Shown: positions 43,610-52,526, counted from the stretch's first letter. The stretch is DNA of 64,000 nucleotides from Anaerolinea sp. (GCA_029975055.1 JARKPU010000013.1:372001-436000); one strand, 5' to 3'. Notes: generated by a model not told the origin, from the sequence alone. Made by a program: numbers and translations.

Positions 43610-45778
43610 ATGGGGATTGTATATCCTGATGTTGAAACGCTGCGGAAGACTCATGAGGCGATCGTCGAATATGCATACGAAACCCGCCCGGTGGAGAGAG
43701 GTTACGCGAACCGGACGCTGTACATCAATTTGAGCAAGATGAGCGTCGAGAGCAAACCGGTAACGCCGGAAATGAAGAAGATATTCACCGGCGGGCGCGG
43801 GTTCTGCCTCTGGCTGTTGTGGAACGCCATACCGGACGGCGTGCGCTGGGACGACCCCGAGAATGAGATCGTGATCGCCGGCGGCCCGATCGGCGGGATC
43901 ACGCAATATCCTGGCACCGGCAAGTGCACGGTGACAACCATCTCGCCGCTCACCCATTCGGTGATGGACAGCAACAGCGGCGGATACTTTGGGCCGTACC
44001 TGAAGTTTGCCGGCTGGGATGCGCTGGAGATTCAAGGAAAGTCCGATGAGGAAGTGGTCATTTTCATTGACGGCGAAACCGGCCGGGTGCGGGTGGAGCG
44101 CGCCCCGCTGGATGCCGTTGATACGCATATCCTCAACCGGCAACTCACCGAGCTCTATGCCGATGATGAGGATGAAATGCGCTGGGTTTCGGTGATCTCG
44201 GCCGGACAGGCCGCCGACCATGTGCCGATGTGCGGGCTGAACGTCAGTTATTACGACCCCAAACGCCATGACGTCCGCATCAAGCAGGCCGCTCGCGGCG
44301 GGTCGGGCCGGGTGATGCGCGATAAAAAGATCAAGGCAATTGTGGTGCGGTGCAGCGGGGTGAATGCCAATAGCAACGGCCCGGCCAAACCGGAACTTTT
44401 GCGTAAAGCCGGGCAGCGGATCAACCACGACATCAGTGAATTCGATGCGTCGCAAAACGATATGCGCCATACCGGCACACCTTACCTGATCGAGATCATG
44501 AACCGGTTCGATCTGCTCCCCACCTCGAATTTCCGCTACGGGTCGCACAGCGAGGCGCACCGCATCAACGGTGAGATCTGGAAAGCCCGGTTCGACACCA
44601 AATACCCGGACGGATGCTGGTATGGCTGCACGATGTCTTGCGCACACAGCGTGCCGCATTACCATGTCCGTACGGGGCCATATCGGGGCGAGGTGGTGCG
44701 CGTGGATGGCCCCGAGTATGAAACCCTGGGCGGTTTAGGATCGAACATCGAGATTTTCGACCCGGCCGATGTGCTCGAATTGAATTTCTACGCCGACACG
44801 TATGGCATCGACACCATTTCGCTGGGCAATTCCATTGCTTTTGCCATGGAATGTTATGAGTACGGTATTCTCAACCTTGAGCGTACCGGCGGGCTCGAAC
44901 TCACCTGGGGCAACGCCGAGGCAGTGCTTGAACTGGTTCACCAGATGGCGCGCGGCGAGGGCTTCGGCATGGTGGTCGGGCAAGGCGTGCGCGCCATGAA
45001 AGCCCGGTTCGAAAAAGAATACGGGGCCGACCCGAAGCTGCTGCAAGATATTGGCATGGAGATCAAAGGCCTCGAAATCTCAGAATATATGACCAAGGAA
45101 TCCCTCGCGCAGCAAGGCGGCTATGCGCTGGCTTCGAAGGGTCCACAGCACGACGAAGCCTGGTTGATCTTCATGGAGCAGGTCCATAAGCAGCTGCCGA
45201 CCTTTGAGGCGAAGGCTGAGGCGCTGCATTACTTCCCGATGTGGCGCACGTGGTTCAGCCTGCACGGGTTGTGTAAACTGCCATGGAACGACATCATCCC
45301 GGCGAGCAACAAGACGGCGAAAGAGCCGGCCAAAGTGCCCGAGCACGTGGAGAATTACACCTGGCTGTATGAAGGCGTGACCGGAGAAAAGGTGACCGTC
45401 GAGGACTTCATCCTCCAATCCGAGCGGGTGTATAACTTCCAGCGCCTGTTCAACCTGCGCATGGGCTTCGGCACGCGCGAGCATGATTACCCGCCCTATC
45501 GTGCCGTGGGGCCGGTGACTGTGAAAGAATATGAGTCCCGCGCAGAACGATACGACCAGCAGCTGCGAGACGAGTTGGGCCTGGCAGTGGAAGGCATGAC
45601 GGTGGAGGCAAAGATGGCCGCCTTGCGGAAATTCCGTGAGGAACGCTACGAGAGCCTGGTAGATGCGGTATACCAGCGGAGAGGCTGGACGGCAAAGGGC
45701 ATCCCTACCCGAGAGACGGTCAAGCGTTTGGGAATCGATTTTCCAGATGTAATAAAATTGCTGGAAAAGTACGAATGA
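43610..45778 (+). CDS. Tungsten-type aldehyde ferredoxin oxidoreductase family protein
   Basis: Enzymes of this family use a tungsto-bispterin cofactor and one 4Fe-4S cluster to oxidise aldehydes (or reduce acids) with ferredoxin. The 722-residue protein has the N-terminal GGRGFCLWLLW and GGPIGGITQYPGTGKCTVTTISPLT motifs of the pterin domain. Cluster ligands are Cys336, Cys340, Cys344 and Cys555; the CX3CX3C spacing differs from the CX2CX3C of archaeal AOR, so it may be a separate subfamily. GGAGG is just upstream of the chosen ATG; earlier starts run into the AAA gene promoter. Confidence 0.88.
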   Translation: MGIVYPDVETLRKTHEAIVEYAYETRPVERGYANRTLYINLSKMSVESKPVTPEMKKIFTGGRGFCLWLLWNAIPDGVRWDDPENEIVIAGGPIGGITQYPGTGKCTVTTISPLTHSVMDSNSGGYFGPYLKFAGWDALEIQGKSDEEVVIFIDGETGRVRVERAPLDAVDTHILNRQLTELYADDEDEMRWVSVISAGQAADHVPMCGLNVSYYDPKRHDVRIKQAARGGSGRVMRDKKIKAIVVRCSGVNANSNGPAKPELLRKAGQRINHDISEFDASQNDMRHTGTPYLIEIMNRFDLLPTSNFRYGSHSEAHRINGEIWKARFDTKYPDGCWYGCTMSCAHSVPHYHVRTGPYRGEVVRVDGPEYETLGGLGSNIEIFDPADVLELNFYADTYGIDTISLGNSIAFAMECYEYGILNLERTGGLELTWGNAEAVLELVHQMARGEGFGMVVGQGVRAMKARFEKEYGADPKLLQDIGMEIKGLEISEYMTKESLAQQGGYALASKGPQHDEAWLIFMEQVHKQLPTFEAKAEALHYFPMWRTWFSLHGLCKLPWNDIIPASNKTAKEPAKVPEHVENYTWLYEGVTGEKVTVEDFILQSERVYNFQRLFNLRMGFGTREHDYPPYRAVGPVTVKEYESRAERYDQQLRDELGLAVEGMTVEAKMAALRKFREERYESLVDAVYQRRGWTAKGIPTRETVKRLGIDFPDVIKLLEKYE

Positions 45779-45787
45779 AGCTGGAAG

Positions 45788-45812
45788 AACCGGGCTGGAA
45801 AGAAGCCCGGTT
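45788..45812. terminator. Bidirectional terminator
   Basis: A 9-bp stem (AACCGGGCT with AGCCCGGTT, seven-base loop) lies between the convergent oxidoreductase and hypothetical genes, with a short U-rich tail on the plus strand. Confidence 0.75.
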
Positions 45813-45815
45813 TCG

Positions 45816-46466
45816 TTATCTTACTATGGAGACGCTGTCCACGAGGAGCGTGTTGCAGCCGGCATCTTGCCACCAAAGGTAAGTCTCATCGTCGCTGTTC
45901 AACGCATCGATGCGCAGAATCTCCCACCCGGAGATTTCAACGTCATCACCCGTGCGGATGGCCTGAAGCTGGTTGAAAATGCCCTCATCCTTTGGGACGG
46001 TGTGAAGCAGGTTGATCGCGCCTTCGGGGTAAGTGTCGCTCAAGGCCACCCAGGTGAAATGATGGTTGGTCACGCTGGTTCGAACCAGCGCGGGATCGGC
46101 AAAGTCACCGGAGGTCACTAAAATATCGTGCGTCAGGAGAGGAATTTCTTTCAAGCGGATGGCGGATACGTGACTGACCTTGCCCATGAATCTGGAGGGG
46201 TAGGCTTTCTCATAACTGATATCCCAGGCGCGGCCCGAATCCTCGTAATGCATAAAACCAGGGGCAACCTGCAGGTTCTTGAAATCCAGCCTGCCCGTGC
46301 TGACGGGGCTGAGTGATGGGTTCTGTAGCAAGACCAGCCCGCCGATAAAAACCAATAACAATAATGCCAGCGCGCCAATAGGGCCGATCCTTGCAAGGCA
46401 GCCGATGCGTGGATTTGGTTCTGGATGGATGATCGTTTCGATTGGTTGCTGATCCGGATTACTCAA
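45816..46466 (-). CDS. Hypothetical membrane-anchored protein
   Basis: The 216-residue protein has a short cytoplasmic N-terminus and one transmembrane helix (residues about 28-48, IGALALLLLVFIGGLVLL). About 165 residues follow outside, with no Cys pairs except near the end. The outer part has no motif I recognise. It could be a receptor or an anchored binding protein. It is divergent from glmS and convergent with the aldehyde oxidoreductase gene, and I see no partner. Function unknown. Confidence 0.6.
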   Translation of the reverse strand: MSNPDQQPIETIIHPEPNPRIGCLARIGPIGALALLLLVFIGGLVLLQNPSLSPVSTGRLDFKNLQVAPGFMHYEDSGRAWDISYEKAYPSRFMGKVSHVSAIRLKEIPLLTHDILVTSGDFADPALVRTSVTNHHFTWVALSDTYPEGAINLLHTVPKDEGIFNQLQAIRTGDDVEISGWEILRIDALNSDDETYLWWQDAGCNTLLVDSVSIVR

Positions 46467-46535
46467 CGTTTACCTGGTTGAATGGGGTGGGATGGTTCTT
46501 ATATATATTGAGCAAACTAAACCGGTTTTTCAACC

Positions 46536-46567
46536 GATGAAATTGTAAGTTTCATCTGAGGTATAAT
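46536..46567 (+). promoter_or_regulatory. Inverted repeat and -10 element upstream of glmS
   Basis: GATGAAA-N7-TTTCATC (46536-46556) stands directly before a TATAAT (46562-46567). The repeat lies in the -35 region, so it may be a repressor or activator site. No consensus -35 is visible. Confidence 0.45.
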
Positions 46568-46623
46568 ACCGCAGTGAATGATTAAGGAGGTGAGACGAAC
46601 GGTTTTTGCATTCGGGGATAACG

Positions 46624-46860
46624 AGCGCATGGTCCGGCTGGAAGGGGGAAGAACAGCCGGATGACGAGGAAGAGGGTTCTCTACCGCGAGGTAGAGTTAA
46701 CCGGGCTGGGCAAAGCCCGGGAAAATCGAAAGATCAGCGGAAGCCCTCCAGGGAACACCTGATATCCCCACATCACAGATCAACAGCCCTGCCGGCTGGC
46801 ATCAGGCCAGCGGTGCGGCTGGCATATGGCAGGCTGCGGGCCGGGCGCTCGCGGCCGCAG
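46624..46860 (+). ncRNA. glmS ribozyme (riboswitch) with extra double hairpin
   Basis: The leader before glmS carries the ribozyme core. Cleavage would fall between A46624 and G46625 (A|GCGCATGG). P1 is TCCGGCTG (46633-46640) with CAGCCGGA (46654-46661), followed by TGACGAGG (46662-46669), GAGGGTT, ATCGA (46725-46729) and CAGCGGAAGCCCTC. These match glmS consensus blocks in order. The ribozyme senses glucosamine-6-phosphate and cleaves its mRNA to lower GlmS. Between GAGGGTT and ATCGA lie two added perfect hairpins (46679-46696, 46701-46720). Downstream stems (46784-46836) may be P3/P4. The 3' boundary is uncertain. Confidence 0.75.
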
Positions 46861-46870
46861 GAGATGACGC

Positions 46871-48712
46871 ATGTGCGGGATTGTCGGTTACATCGGCGCG
46901 AAAAACGCGACCCCCATAGTCTTGAACGGCCTGAAGCGATTGGAATACCGAGGTTATGATTCGGCCGGGCTGGCGGTGCTCACCAACGGGCACATCGAGG
47001 TGCGGCGCGACGCCGGAAAACTGGAACGGCTCGCGGCACTGGTCGAAGCCGACCCGGTGAAGGGAAAGATTGGCATCGGCCATACGCGCTGGGCCACGCA
47101 CGGCGAGCCGAGCGCAAGAAATGCGCACCCACATCTGAGCACCGACAGCGACTTCGTCGTTGTGCACAACGGGATTGTTGAGAATTTCCTGGATCTTAAA
47201 GAAGAGCTGACGGCCGAGGGGGCGGTGTTTCGCTCGGATACCGATACCGAGACGATTGTTCACCTGGTGGAAAGGTATTACTCTCTCGAGCATGACATGA
47301 CCCTGGCTGCGCGAAGAGCGTTAAAAGCCCTGAAAGGCGCGCACGGGGTGGTGTTGATGTCCAGTCACGAGCCGGATAAGATCATTGCCGCGCGCATCGG
47401 CAACGCGGGCGGGGTGGTGATCGGTTATGGAGATGGCGAGATGTTCGTCGCTTCCGATATTCCGGCGATCCTCGAGCACACACGGCGGGTCAGCTTCTTA
47501 GAATCCGGGCAGATGGCAGTCATCCGGCGCACGGGCGTCGAGGTTTTTACCCTCGATGGGCAGCCGGTTGAACCCCAGATTCACACAGTAGCCTGGGACC
47601 CGATCGCCGCCGAGAAAGGCGAATACCGCCATTTTATGCAAAAGGAAATTCACGAACAGGTGCGCTCGCTCACCGACACGCTGGCAGGGAGGGTGGACCT
47701 TGATGAAGGGCGTGTGCGCCTGCCCACTTTGAACCTGGACGAAAAAACAGCGCGGAAAATTCAGAAGATCGTGATCACAGCCTGCGGTACGGCTTCGCAC
47801 GCCGGAATGGTTGGAAAGGTGCTCATCGAGCACATTGCGCGCATCCCGACGGAACTCGACATCGCTTCTGAGTTTCGATACCGAGACCCGCTGGTGGACG
47901 AAAACACGGTGGTGTTGGCCATCAGCCAATCGGGTGAAACTGCCGATACGTTAGCGGCGATGGAAGAGGCGCGGAAGAAGGGGGCGGTTTTGTGGTCGAT
48001 CGTCAACGCAATCGGATCTCAAGCCATGCGCCTTGCTTCGGGGTGTATTTCGATGCAATGCGGACCGGAAATTGGCGTGGCATCGACAAAAGCATTCACA
48101 GCTCCGTTGGTGGACTTGTACCTGCTGGCTGTGCTGCTCGGTGACTTGCGGGGAACATTGGACGAGGCAAGGCGGCGCAAGCTGGTGGCCGACCTGGCGC
48201 TTGTGCCGGACCTGGCCGGGCGCTGCCTGGACCGTGAATCCGAAGTGGCCGAGGTGGCGCGTTCTTTGAAAAACACGCGCGACGCGCTCTACCTGGGGCG
48301 TGGAATCAATATGCCGATCGCTTATGAGGGTGCCTTGAAACTGAAAGAAATTTCGTATATCCACGCAGAGGCATACCCGGCGGGTGAGATGAAACACGGG
48401 CCGATCGCCCTGGTGGACCGCAACATGCCGGTCATCAGCATCGCGCCGCTCGACCCGTGGTACGAGAAGATGATCAGTCAGGTAGAACAGGTGAAGGCGC
48501 GCGGCGGGGTGGTGGTGGCGGTCGCGACCGAAGGTGATGCACGGGTCGAAGGGCTGGCAGACCATATCTTTTGGGTGCCTGAAACGCCCTGGCTGCTCAG
48601 CCCGGTGGTCACCGTGATCCCTCTGCAGATGTTTGCGTATCACATCGCCGCGTTGCGCGGACTGGATGTTGACCAGCCGCGCAACCTGGCGAAGTCGGTG
48701 ACGGTGGAATAG
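46871..48712 (+). CDS. glmS: Glutamine-fructose-6-phosphate aminotransferase
   Basis: GlmS makes glucosamine-6-phosphate from fructose-6-phosphate and glutamine, the first step toward cell-wall amino sugars. The 613-residue protein starts MCGIVGYIGAKNATP with Cys2 as the glutaminase nucleophile, has GHTRWATHGEPSARNAHPH, and two SIS sugar-binding domains (ISQSGETADTLAAMEEA; KLKEISYIHAEAYPAGE). It ends in LAKSVTVE, the standard C-terminus. AGGAG lies seven bases before the ATG and is partly inside a hairpin of the leader. The ribozyme-like leader suggests feedback control by its product. Confidence 0.97.
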   Translation: MCGIVGYIGAKNATPIVLNGLKRLEYRGYDSAGLAVLTNGHIEVRRDAGKLERLAALVEADPVKGKIGIGHTRWATHGEPSARNAHPHLSTDSDFVVVHNGIVENFLDLKEELTAEGAVFRSDTDTETIVHLVERYYSLEHDMTLAARRALKALKGAHGVVLMSSHEPDKIIAARIGNAGGVVIGYGDGEMFVASDIPAILEHTRRVSFLESGQMAVIRRTGVEVFTLDGQPVEPQIHTVAWDPIAAEKGEYRHFMQKEIHEQVRSLTDTLAGRVDLDEGRVRLPTLNLDEKTARKIQKIVITACGTASHAGMVGKVLIEHIARIPTELDIASEFRYRDPLVDENTVVLAISQSGETADTLAAMEEARKKGAVLWSIVNAIGSQAMRLASGCISMQCGPEIGVASTKAFTAPLVDLYLLAVLLGDLRGTLDEARRRKLVADLALVPDLAGRCLDRESEVAEVARSLKNTRDALYLGRGINMPIAYEGALKLKEISYIHAEAYPAGEMKHGPIALVDRNMPVISIAPLDPWYEKMISQVEQVKARGGVVVAVATEGDARVEGLADHIFWVPETPWLLSPVVTVIPLQMFAYHIAALRGLDVDQPRNLAKSVTVE

Positions 48713-48718
48713 GGCAGG

Positions 48719-49174
48719 TTATTCGAAGTTTTCGAGCAGTTCCAGCACCAGCCCAAGCTGGCTGGTCGCGTCGAGGTAAGAATACATTCCGCCTGTGTAG
48801 CGCCCCTGCTGGACGAGAGGTACGCCTTTGCTTTCCAGGTAGGCGACGACCTGGTCGGTGCCCTTGACCTGGAAGGCGATGTGATGAACCCCTTCGCCTT
48901 TCGCGTCCAGGGCTTCTTTCCAGGTGCTTGGTTCACCGACCGGTTCGATGAGTTCGATTTGAACCTGGCCCATGTCGAAGAAGGCCAGCTTTGCCCGCGC
49001 ATAAGACGGTTTTCCGCGGTAAACCGTCTGCGCCTGCTCGTAGCCGTCGGTGAGAATGACCTGCGGCTTCGGAAGGCCCAAAATGGAGCTGTATGCTTCG
49101 ATGGACTTCTCGATGTCCTTCACGACCAGTCCAATTTGAGTGATGATGTTGGTTCCGATGTTGGATTCGGTCAT
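48719..49174 (-). CDS. VOC family protein (glyoxalase/methylmalonyl-CoA epimerase-like)
   Basis: The 151-residue protein is one pair of vicinal-oxygen-chelate modules. Likely metal residues are the Gln in ITQIGLVV, Glu in QIELIEP, His in GVHHIAFQV and Glu in LVLELLENF. This set fits both methylmalonyl-CoA epimerase and lactoylglutathione lyase-like enzymes, and I cannot choose between them. It converges with glmS, with only six bases between the stops. The ATG has a GGAGG ten bases upstream. No propionyl-CoA pathway genes are near. Confidence 0.75.
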   Translation of the reverse strand: MTESNIGTNIITQIGLVVKDIEKSIEAYSSILGLPKPQVILTDGYEQAQTVYRGKPSYARAKLAFFDMGQVQIELIEPVGEPSTWKEALDAKGEGVHHIAFQVKGTDQVVAYLESKGVPLVQQGRYTGGMYSYLDATSQLGLVLELLENFE

Positions 49175-49235
49175 CAGGCATTTCCTCCAATGGTAGAATG
49201 GTGCGAGTTTTGAATGATATCAAACCGGAGCACTC

Positions 49236-49946
49236 ATGAGATTATACTTTATCCGCCACGCGCAGTCACAGAATAATGCCCTTTACGAGGAAACCGGCTC
49301 AGACGATGGACGAGTGGACGACCCATGCCTCACGGCTATTGGACAGGAACAGGCTGCGTTGACTGCTCGGTTTCTATCCAGTTCATCCGACCCGGTTGAC
49401 CGCCTGGCGAACGGCGTTGGATTTGACTTCACACACCTGTATTGCAGCCCAATGTACCGGGCCATCGTGACGGCGAAACCGATCGCCGAGGCGCTGGATA
49501 TGCCCCTGCGCGTGTGGACGGATTGGCACGAGACCGGCGGAATATTCCTGGAGGATAAGCGCAAGGGCGAATTCATTATTCGGCCCGGGTTGAACCGCTC
49601 AGGCATGGAGCAGCTCTACCCCAAATTGATGGTGCCGGATTCGATCGGCGAAACGGGCTGGTGGAACCGCCCGTTCGAAACCGACGATGAAAGACCCATC
49701 CGCGCAAGGCGGGTGTATCACGAACTCCTCGAGCGGCATGGCGGCAGCGACGACCGGGTGGCGGTGATCAGCCACGGCGGTTTTTATATGCATTTCCTTT
49801 CGGCGGTGATGGGAGTCGATTACCTGCGTTCAGTCTGGTTTCGGATGTACAACTGTGCGGTCACGCGCTTCGATTTTGAAGGCGGGGAGCAGACCGTGGT
49901 GTATCACAACTTCACGGCACACCTTCCGAGCCGGTTGATCACTTGA
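49236..49946 (+). CDS. Histidine phosphatase family protein
   Basis: The 236-residue protein has the catalytic His motif as LYFIRHAQSQNN (RHG-type; RHA here) and the second His in VAVISHGGFYMHF. The layout fits the phosphoglycerate mutase/histidine phosphatase superfamily. The acid between, in ETGGIFLED, may serve as proton donor. The substrate is not known, but many such proteins act on sugar phosphates or nucleotides. GGAG lies before the ATG. A 10-bp inverted repeat spans its end and the end of the next, convergent gene. Confidence 0.85.
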   Translation: MRLYFIRHAQSQNNALYEETGSDDGRVDDPCLTAIGQEQAALTARFLSSSSDPVDRLANGVGFDFTHLYCSPMYRAIVTAKPIAEALDMPLRVWTDWHETGGIFLEDKRKGEFIIRPGLNRSGMEQLYPKLMVPDSIGETGWWNRPFETDDERPIRARRVYHELLERHGGSDDRVAVISHGGFYMHFLSAVMGVDYLRSVWFRMYNCAVTRFDFEGGEQTVVYHNFTAHLPSRLIT

Positions 49947-49978
49947 TTGTTATTCTTGTGGTGGATTGCTCGGAAGGT
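49921..49978. repeat. Inverted repeat across two convergent gene ends
   Basis: ACCTTCCGAG (49921-49930) and CTCGGAAGGT (49969-49978) are perfect 10-bp complements separated by 38 bases. They enclose the histidine phosphatase stop and reach the stop of the YbaK-like gene. Confidence 0.4.
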
Positions 49979-50439
49979 TAAATATGGATCCAGGTGACCG
50001 GCTCGAGCAGGGGCAGGGCGTCGTGGAGGCTCATCACGATGGCAACACCCGGCAGGCCGGATCCGAATGAAATTTCGGTTTGATCGTGCATTCGTAAATC
50101 ACAATATACCGGCAGCTTGTTGGGCAGGCCAAACGGTGAGACGGTGCCGATGCGATAACCGGTGACGTTGAACACTTCGTCCGGGGTAGCGAGTGCGACC
50201 CGGTTGGAGCGGATGATTTTGCGCAGTAACCGCCAATCGACCTGCCGCGGCCCGGATACCAATACCAGAAAGTAACCCTGATCCGGCCGCTTGAACAGGA
50301 TGGTACGGATCACCTGGCCGGGCTGCTGGCCCCGCTCCCGCGCAGCCTGCTCGAGGGATGAAACCGGGCCAGCATGAATGAAGAGGTGATACCTCGCCCC
50401 TGCACTTTCAAGAAAGCGAATGGCTTCAGACTCTGGCAT
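49978..50439 (-). CDS. YbaK/EbsC-type aminoacyl-tRNA deacylase
   Basis: The 153-residue protein has the YbaK/ProX fold: an AARERGQQPGQVIRTILFK segment with the conserved Lys, GTVSPFGLPNKLPVYCDLRM, and the closing GLPGVAIVMSLHD. Members hydrolyse mischarged tRNA such as Cys-tRNA(Pro) or Ala-tRNA(Pro). The exact substrate cannot be read from sequence. It is co-directional with the hypothetical 144-residue protein upstream, separated by 30 bases. Confidence 0.88.
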   Translation of the reverse strand: MPESEAIRFLESAGARYHLFIHAGPVSSLEQAARERGQQPGQVIRTILFKRPDQGYFLVLVSGPRQVDWRLLRKIIRSNRVALATPDEVFNVTGYRIGTVSPFGLPNKLPVYCDLRMHDQTEISFGSGLPGVAIVMSLHDALPLLEPVTWIHI

Positions 50440-50469
50440 TCCTGCTGGATAACCCCTGTTGCAGCCCGA

Positions 50470-50904
50470 TTAAGATTGCAGAGGTCTGATCCCCTTATAT
50501 ACGGTGCTGCCGGCCAGGGTGCGCAGAATCGTTTCGGGCGGCCTGCCGGTGGCTTCGCCAAGTTGAATGGGGGTGAGCGGGTTGTTGCCGTTCGCCAACA
50601 GGAGCCGGAATACGGCATCCACCAGCGAGGTGTTCAACGTGACAAACCCCGGCTGTTTCGCGCAGTGGGTCATCAAAACGTGCTGGAGCCCGTCGACCGA
50701 ATGCACCTCGGCGGTTTCCGGGTCGATCCAATCGATCATGGTGACGCCGGTGCTATCGGCAAAGGCGGCGTGGTGCTCCGGGCAAAGGTAACTTACCAGG
50801 TAAACTCTCCAGTTTTTCTCCTGGTTCTTCCACCAGTCAAAATCGACGTGGAAGGGCGTCTGAGTTGTTGGCTTCACCAGGCTGAATCGTTTGATCTCCT
50901 GCAT
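50470..50904 (-). CDS. Hypothetical protein with possible winged-helix C-terminus
   Basis: The 144-residue protein begins with an aromatic-rich N-terminal half (FHVDFDWWKNQEKNWRVYLV, CPEHH). Its C-terminal half (LVDAVFRLLLANGNNPLTPI, then GEATGRPPETILRTLAG) looks like a small helix-turn-helix or winged-helix fold. It has Cys and His residues in CPEHH that could bind a metal. No family known to me. It follows an equally unknown 527-residue protein with an eight-base gap and probably forms a functional pair with it. AGGGGAAC precedes its ATG. Confidence 0.6.
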   Translation of the reverse strand: MQEIKRFSLVKPTTQTPFHVDFDWWKNQEKNWRVYLVSYLCPEHHAAFADSTGVTMIDWIDPETAEVHSVDGLQHVLMTHCAKQPGFVTLNTSLVDAVFRLLLANGNNPLTPIQLGEATGRPPETILRTLAGSTVYKGIRPLQS

Positions 50905-50912
50905 ACGTTCCC

Positions 50913-52496
50913 CTATGTCTCGGTGGATTCATCGAGGCGGAAGTACAGATCGCCGAGGTGCAGGGCCCAATCATTTTCCATGAGGATGCTTAAAATGGGG
51001 CCGGGAGGAGACCTGCGGATTACATTCACCGCGGCATACAATTCCTGGGCATGGACGTGCCCTTGCGGGCTCAATTTCGCAAGTTCGTAGAGCATCATCT
51101 TGACCGTCTGTGGAAGGGTGGTGCGCTGTTTTGCACTCTGTTCCCAGACTCGATCGAGTGATTCAAGATCTGGAATGACGATTGCCATCCGTTCGTCATA
51201 GGTTGTGCTCAAAGAGTGCTTGAGCATGGCGAAGACGATCCCGCCATCCGAGCCGACCATGGCGGTGCGGACCCAGTCGCGCGTGGGGCGTTTCCGGCCG
51301 GAACGGATGATGACTTCACCGGGAACCTGGCTGCGCAGAATGGTCACCCGGCTGCCGGGTATGAGTTCATTCTTCAAGTACCAATCGCGCAGCCCATAAA
51401 CATAATGGTGTTCGCGCACGACCCAGCCGGAGAACTTTTCACCGGTGTCGCCATCAACGAAGGTGAATTGGACTCTGGGAGATTCGTAGGCGGTGGGGAA
51501 GAATTGAATCAGCTGCTCGCAAACCGGGAGCGTTCCGGCCCTGAAGTGTGGATAGATGAGCGAAAGCGACACTTCATTGCCCTCGACATCCGGTGAGAGG
51601 CAGGTTTCCAGTTCATCGGCGACCTGCCCCTCGAACTGGTCGAGAAGCGGCTGCACGGCCGCGGGATTGTAGCTGAATGGCGGGCATCGCAGCCACGCAG
51701 GAGGCGTTAACACAGGCTCAGGCTCGAGGCGCTTTAAGTACCAGAGAATTTTGCCTGCCGGGCCAACTTCATCGAAGCGCTCATCTTCCTGGAGTGCCAG
51801 GTTGAGCGAGAACTCATTCAACTTGGTATTGACGTCTTTCGGCAGGTCAAGTTGCTCCATCAACTCGCGCGTGGGGAGCGGGCCGCCGTCGGCCATCTCG
51901 AGGATGGCTTCTGCCAGGTTGAGATGCCCAAGGTTAATATCCACCAGCAAAGCACGCGGGAACCACCGCCCGGCGATTCGCACAAGGTCGGAGTCGGCTT
52001 CCAGATGCTCCCTGAGCGTGCGCACCAACTGAGGGCCATAAACACGCAAGATATGCTCTGGGTTCAAGTTGGGATCATCGAGGTTCACCGAAACCGGCGT
52101 GTTGAGTTTATGCTGAGCCAGCCCAGAGGCAAAATTGTGGATTTCACCCGATTCCATCTGAACTTCGATGACCCCAAAGGACTCAACTTCGGGGTTAACC
52201 CCCGGGCGAGTGGCCGTCACTTTGCCGCGCTGCCAATCCAACTGTGGGAATTGAAGCGTCTGGCCGACTTGATAGTCTTCTTTGGGCAGGTAGACGGCTC
52301 CTGCCGCTGTCTTTTGACTCTCCAGGGCTTTTCGTTCTCGCTCGACGCGCTCTTTTACGAGCACCTGCACCAGCTCATCGGGTGTGAGAGGGGTTTCAAT
52401 TTCAAGCAGGTAATTGTAGAGGAATTCAAGATCGCTTTCCTCGACCTGAAATTCATCCCAATAATCCGGTTTCAATGATAAAGGCGCAATTCCCAT
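50913..52496 (-). CDS. Large hypothetical protein, pair with the next gene
   Basis: The 527-residue protein has no membrane segment and no catalytic motif I recognise. The N-terminal 120 residues are helical and acidic (PDYWDEFQVEESDLEFLYNY). In the middle LPTRELMEQLDLPKDVNTKL suggests a winged helix, and a C-terminal half contains several beta segments (VQFTFVDGDTGEKFSGWVV) and a helical end. DNA- or RNA-related work is possible but not shown. I chose the second in-frame start (ATG), as the upstream TTG has a poor ribosome site. Cotranscribed with the 144-residue protein. Confidence 0.6.
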   Translation of the reverse strand: MGIAPLSLKPDYWDEFQVEESDLEFLYNYLLEIETPLTPDELVQVLVKERVERERKALESQKTAAGAVYLPKEDYQVGQTLQFPQLDWQRGKVTATRPGVNPEVESFGVIEVQMESGEIHNFASGLAQHKLNTPVSVNLDDPNLNPEHILRVYGPQLVRTLREHLEADSDLVRIAGRWFPRALLVDINLGHLNLAEAILEMADGGPLPTRELMEQLDLPKDVNTKLNEFSLNLALQEDERFDEVGPAGKILWYLKRLEPEPVLTPPAWLRCPPFSYNPAAVQPLLDQFEGQVADELETCLSPDVEGNEVSLSLIYPHFRAGTLPVCEQLIQFFPTAYESPRVQFTFVDGDTGEKFSGWVVREHHYVYGLRDWYLKNELIPGSRVTILRSQVPGEVIIRSGRKRPTRDWVRTAMVGSDGGIVFAMLKHSLSTTYDERMAIVIPDLESLDRVWEQSAKQRTTLPQTVKMMLYELAKLSPQGHVHAQELYAAVNVIRRSPPGPILSILMENDWALHLGDLYFRLDESTET

Positions 52497-52526
52497 TTCG
52501 TGATCTCGCTTCAAAGCATAATTCCG

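Noticed and set aside
43592..44665. 357-codon minus-strand frame inside the aldehyde oxidoreductase
   Set aside because: Pterin and cluster motifs are on the plus strand; the minus frame is a shadow.
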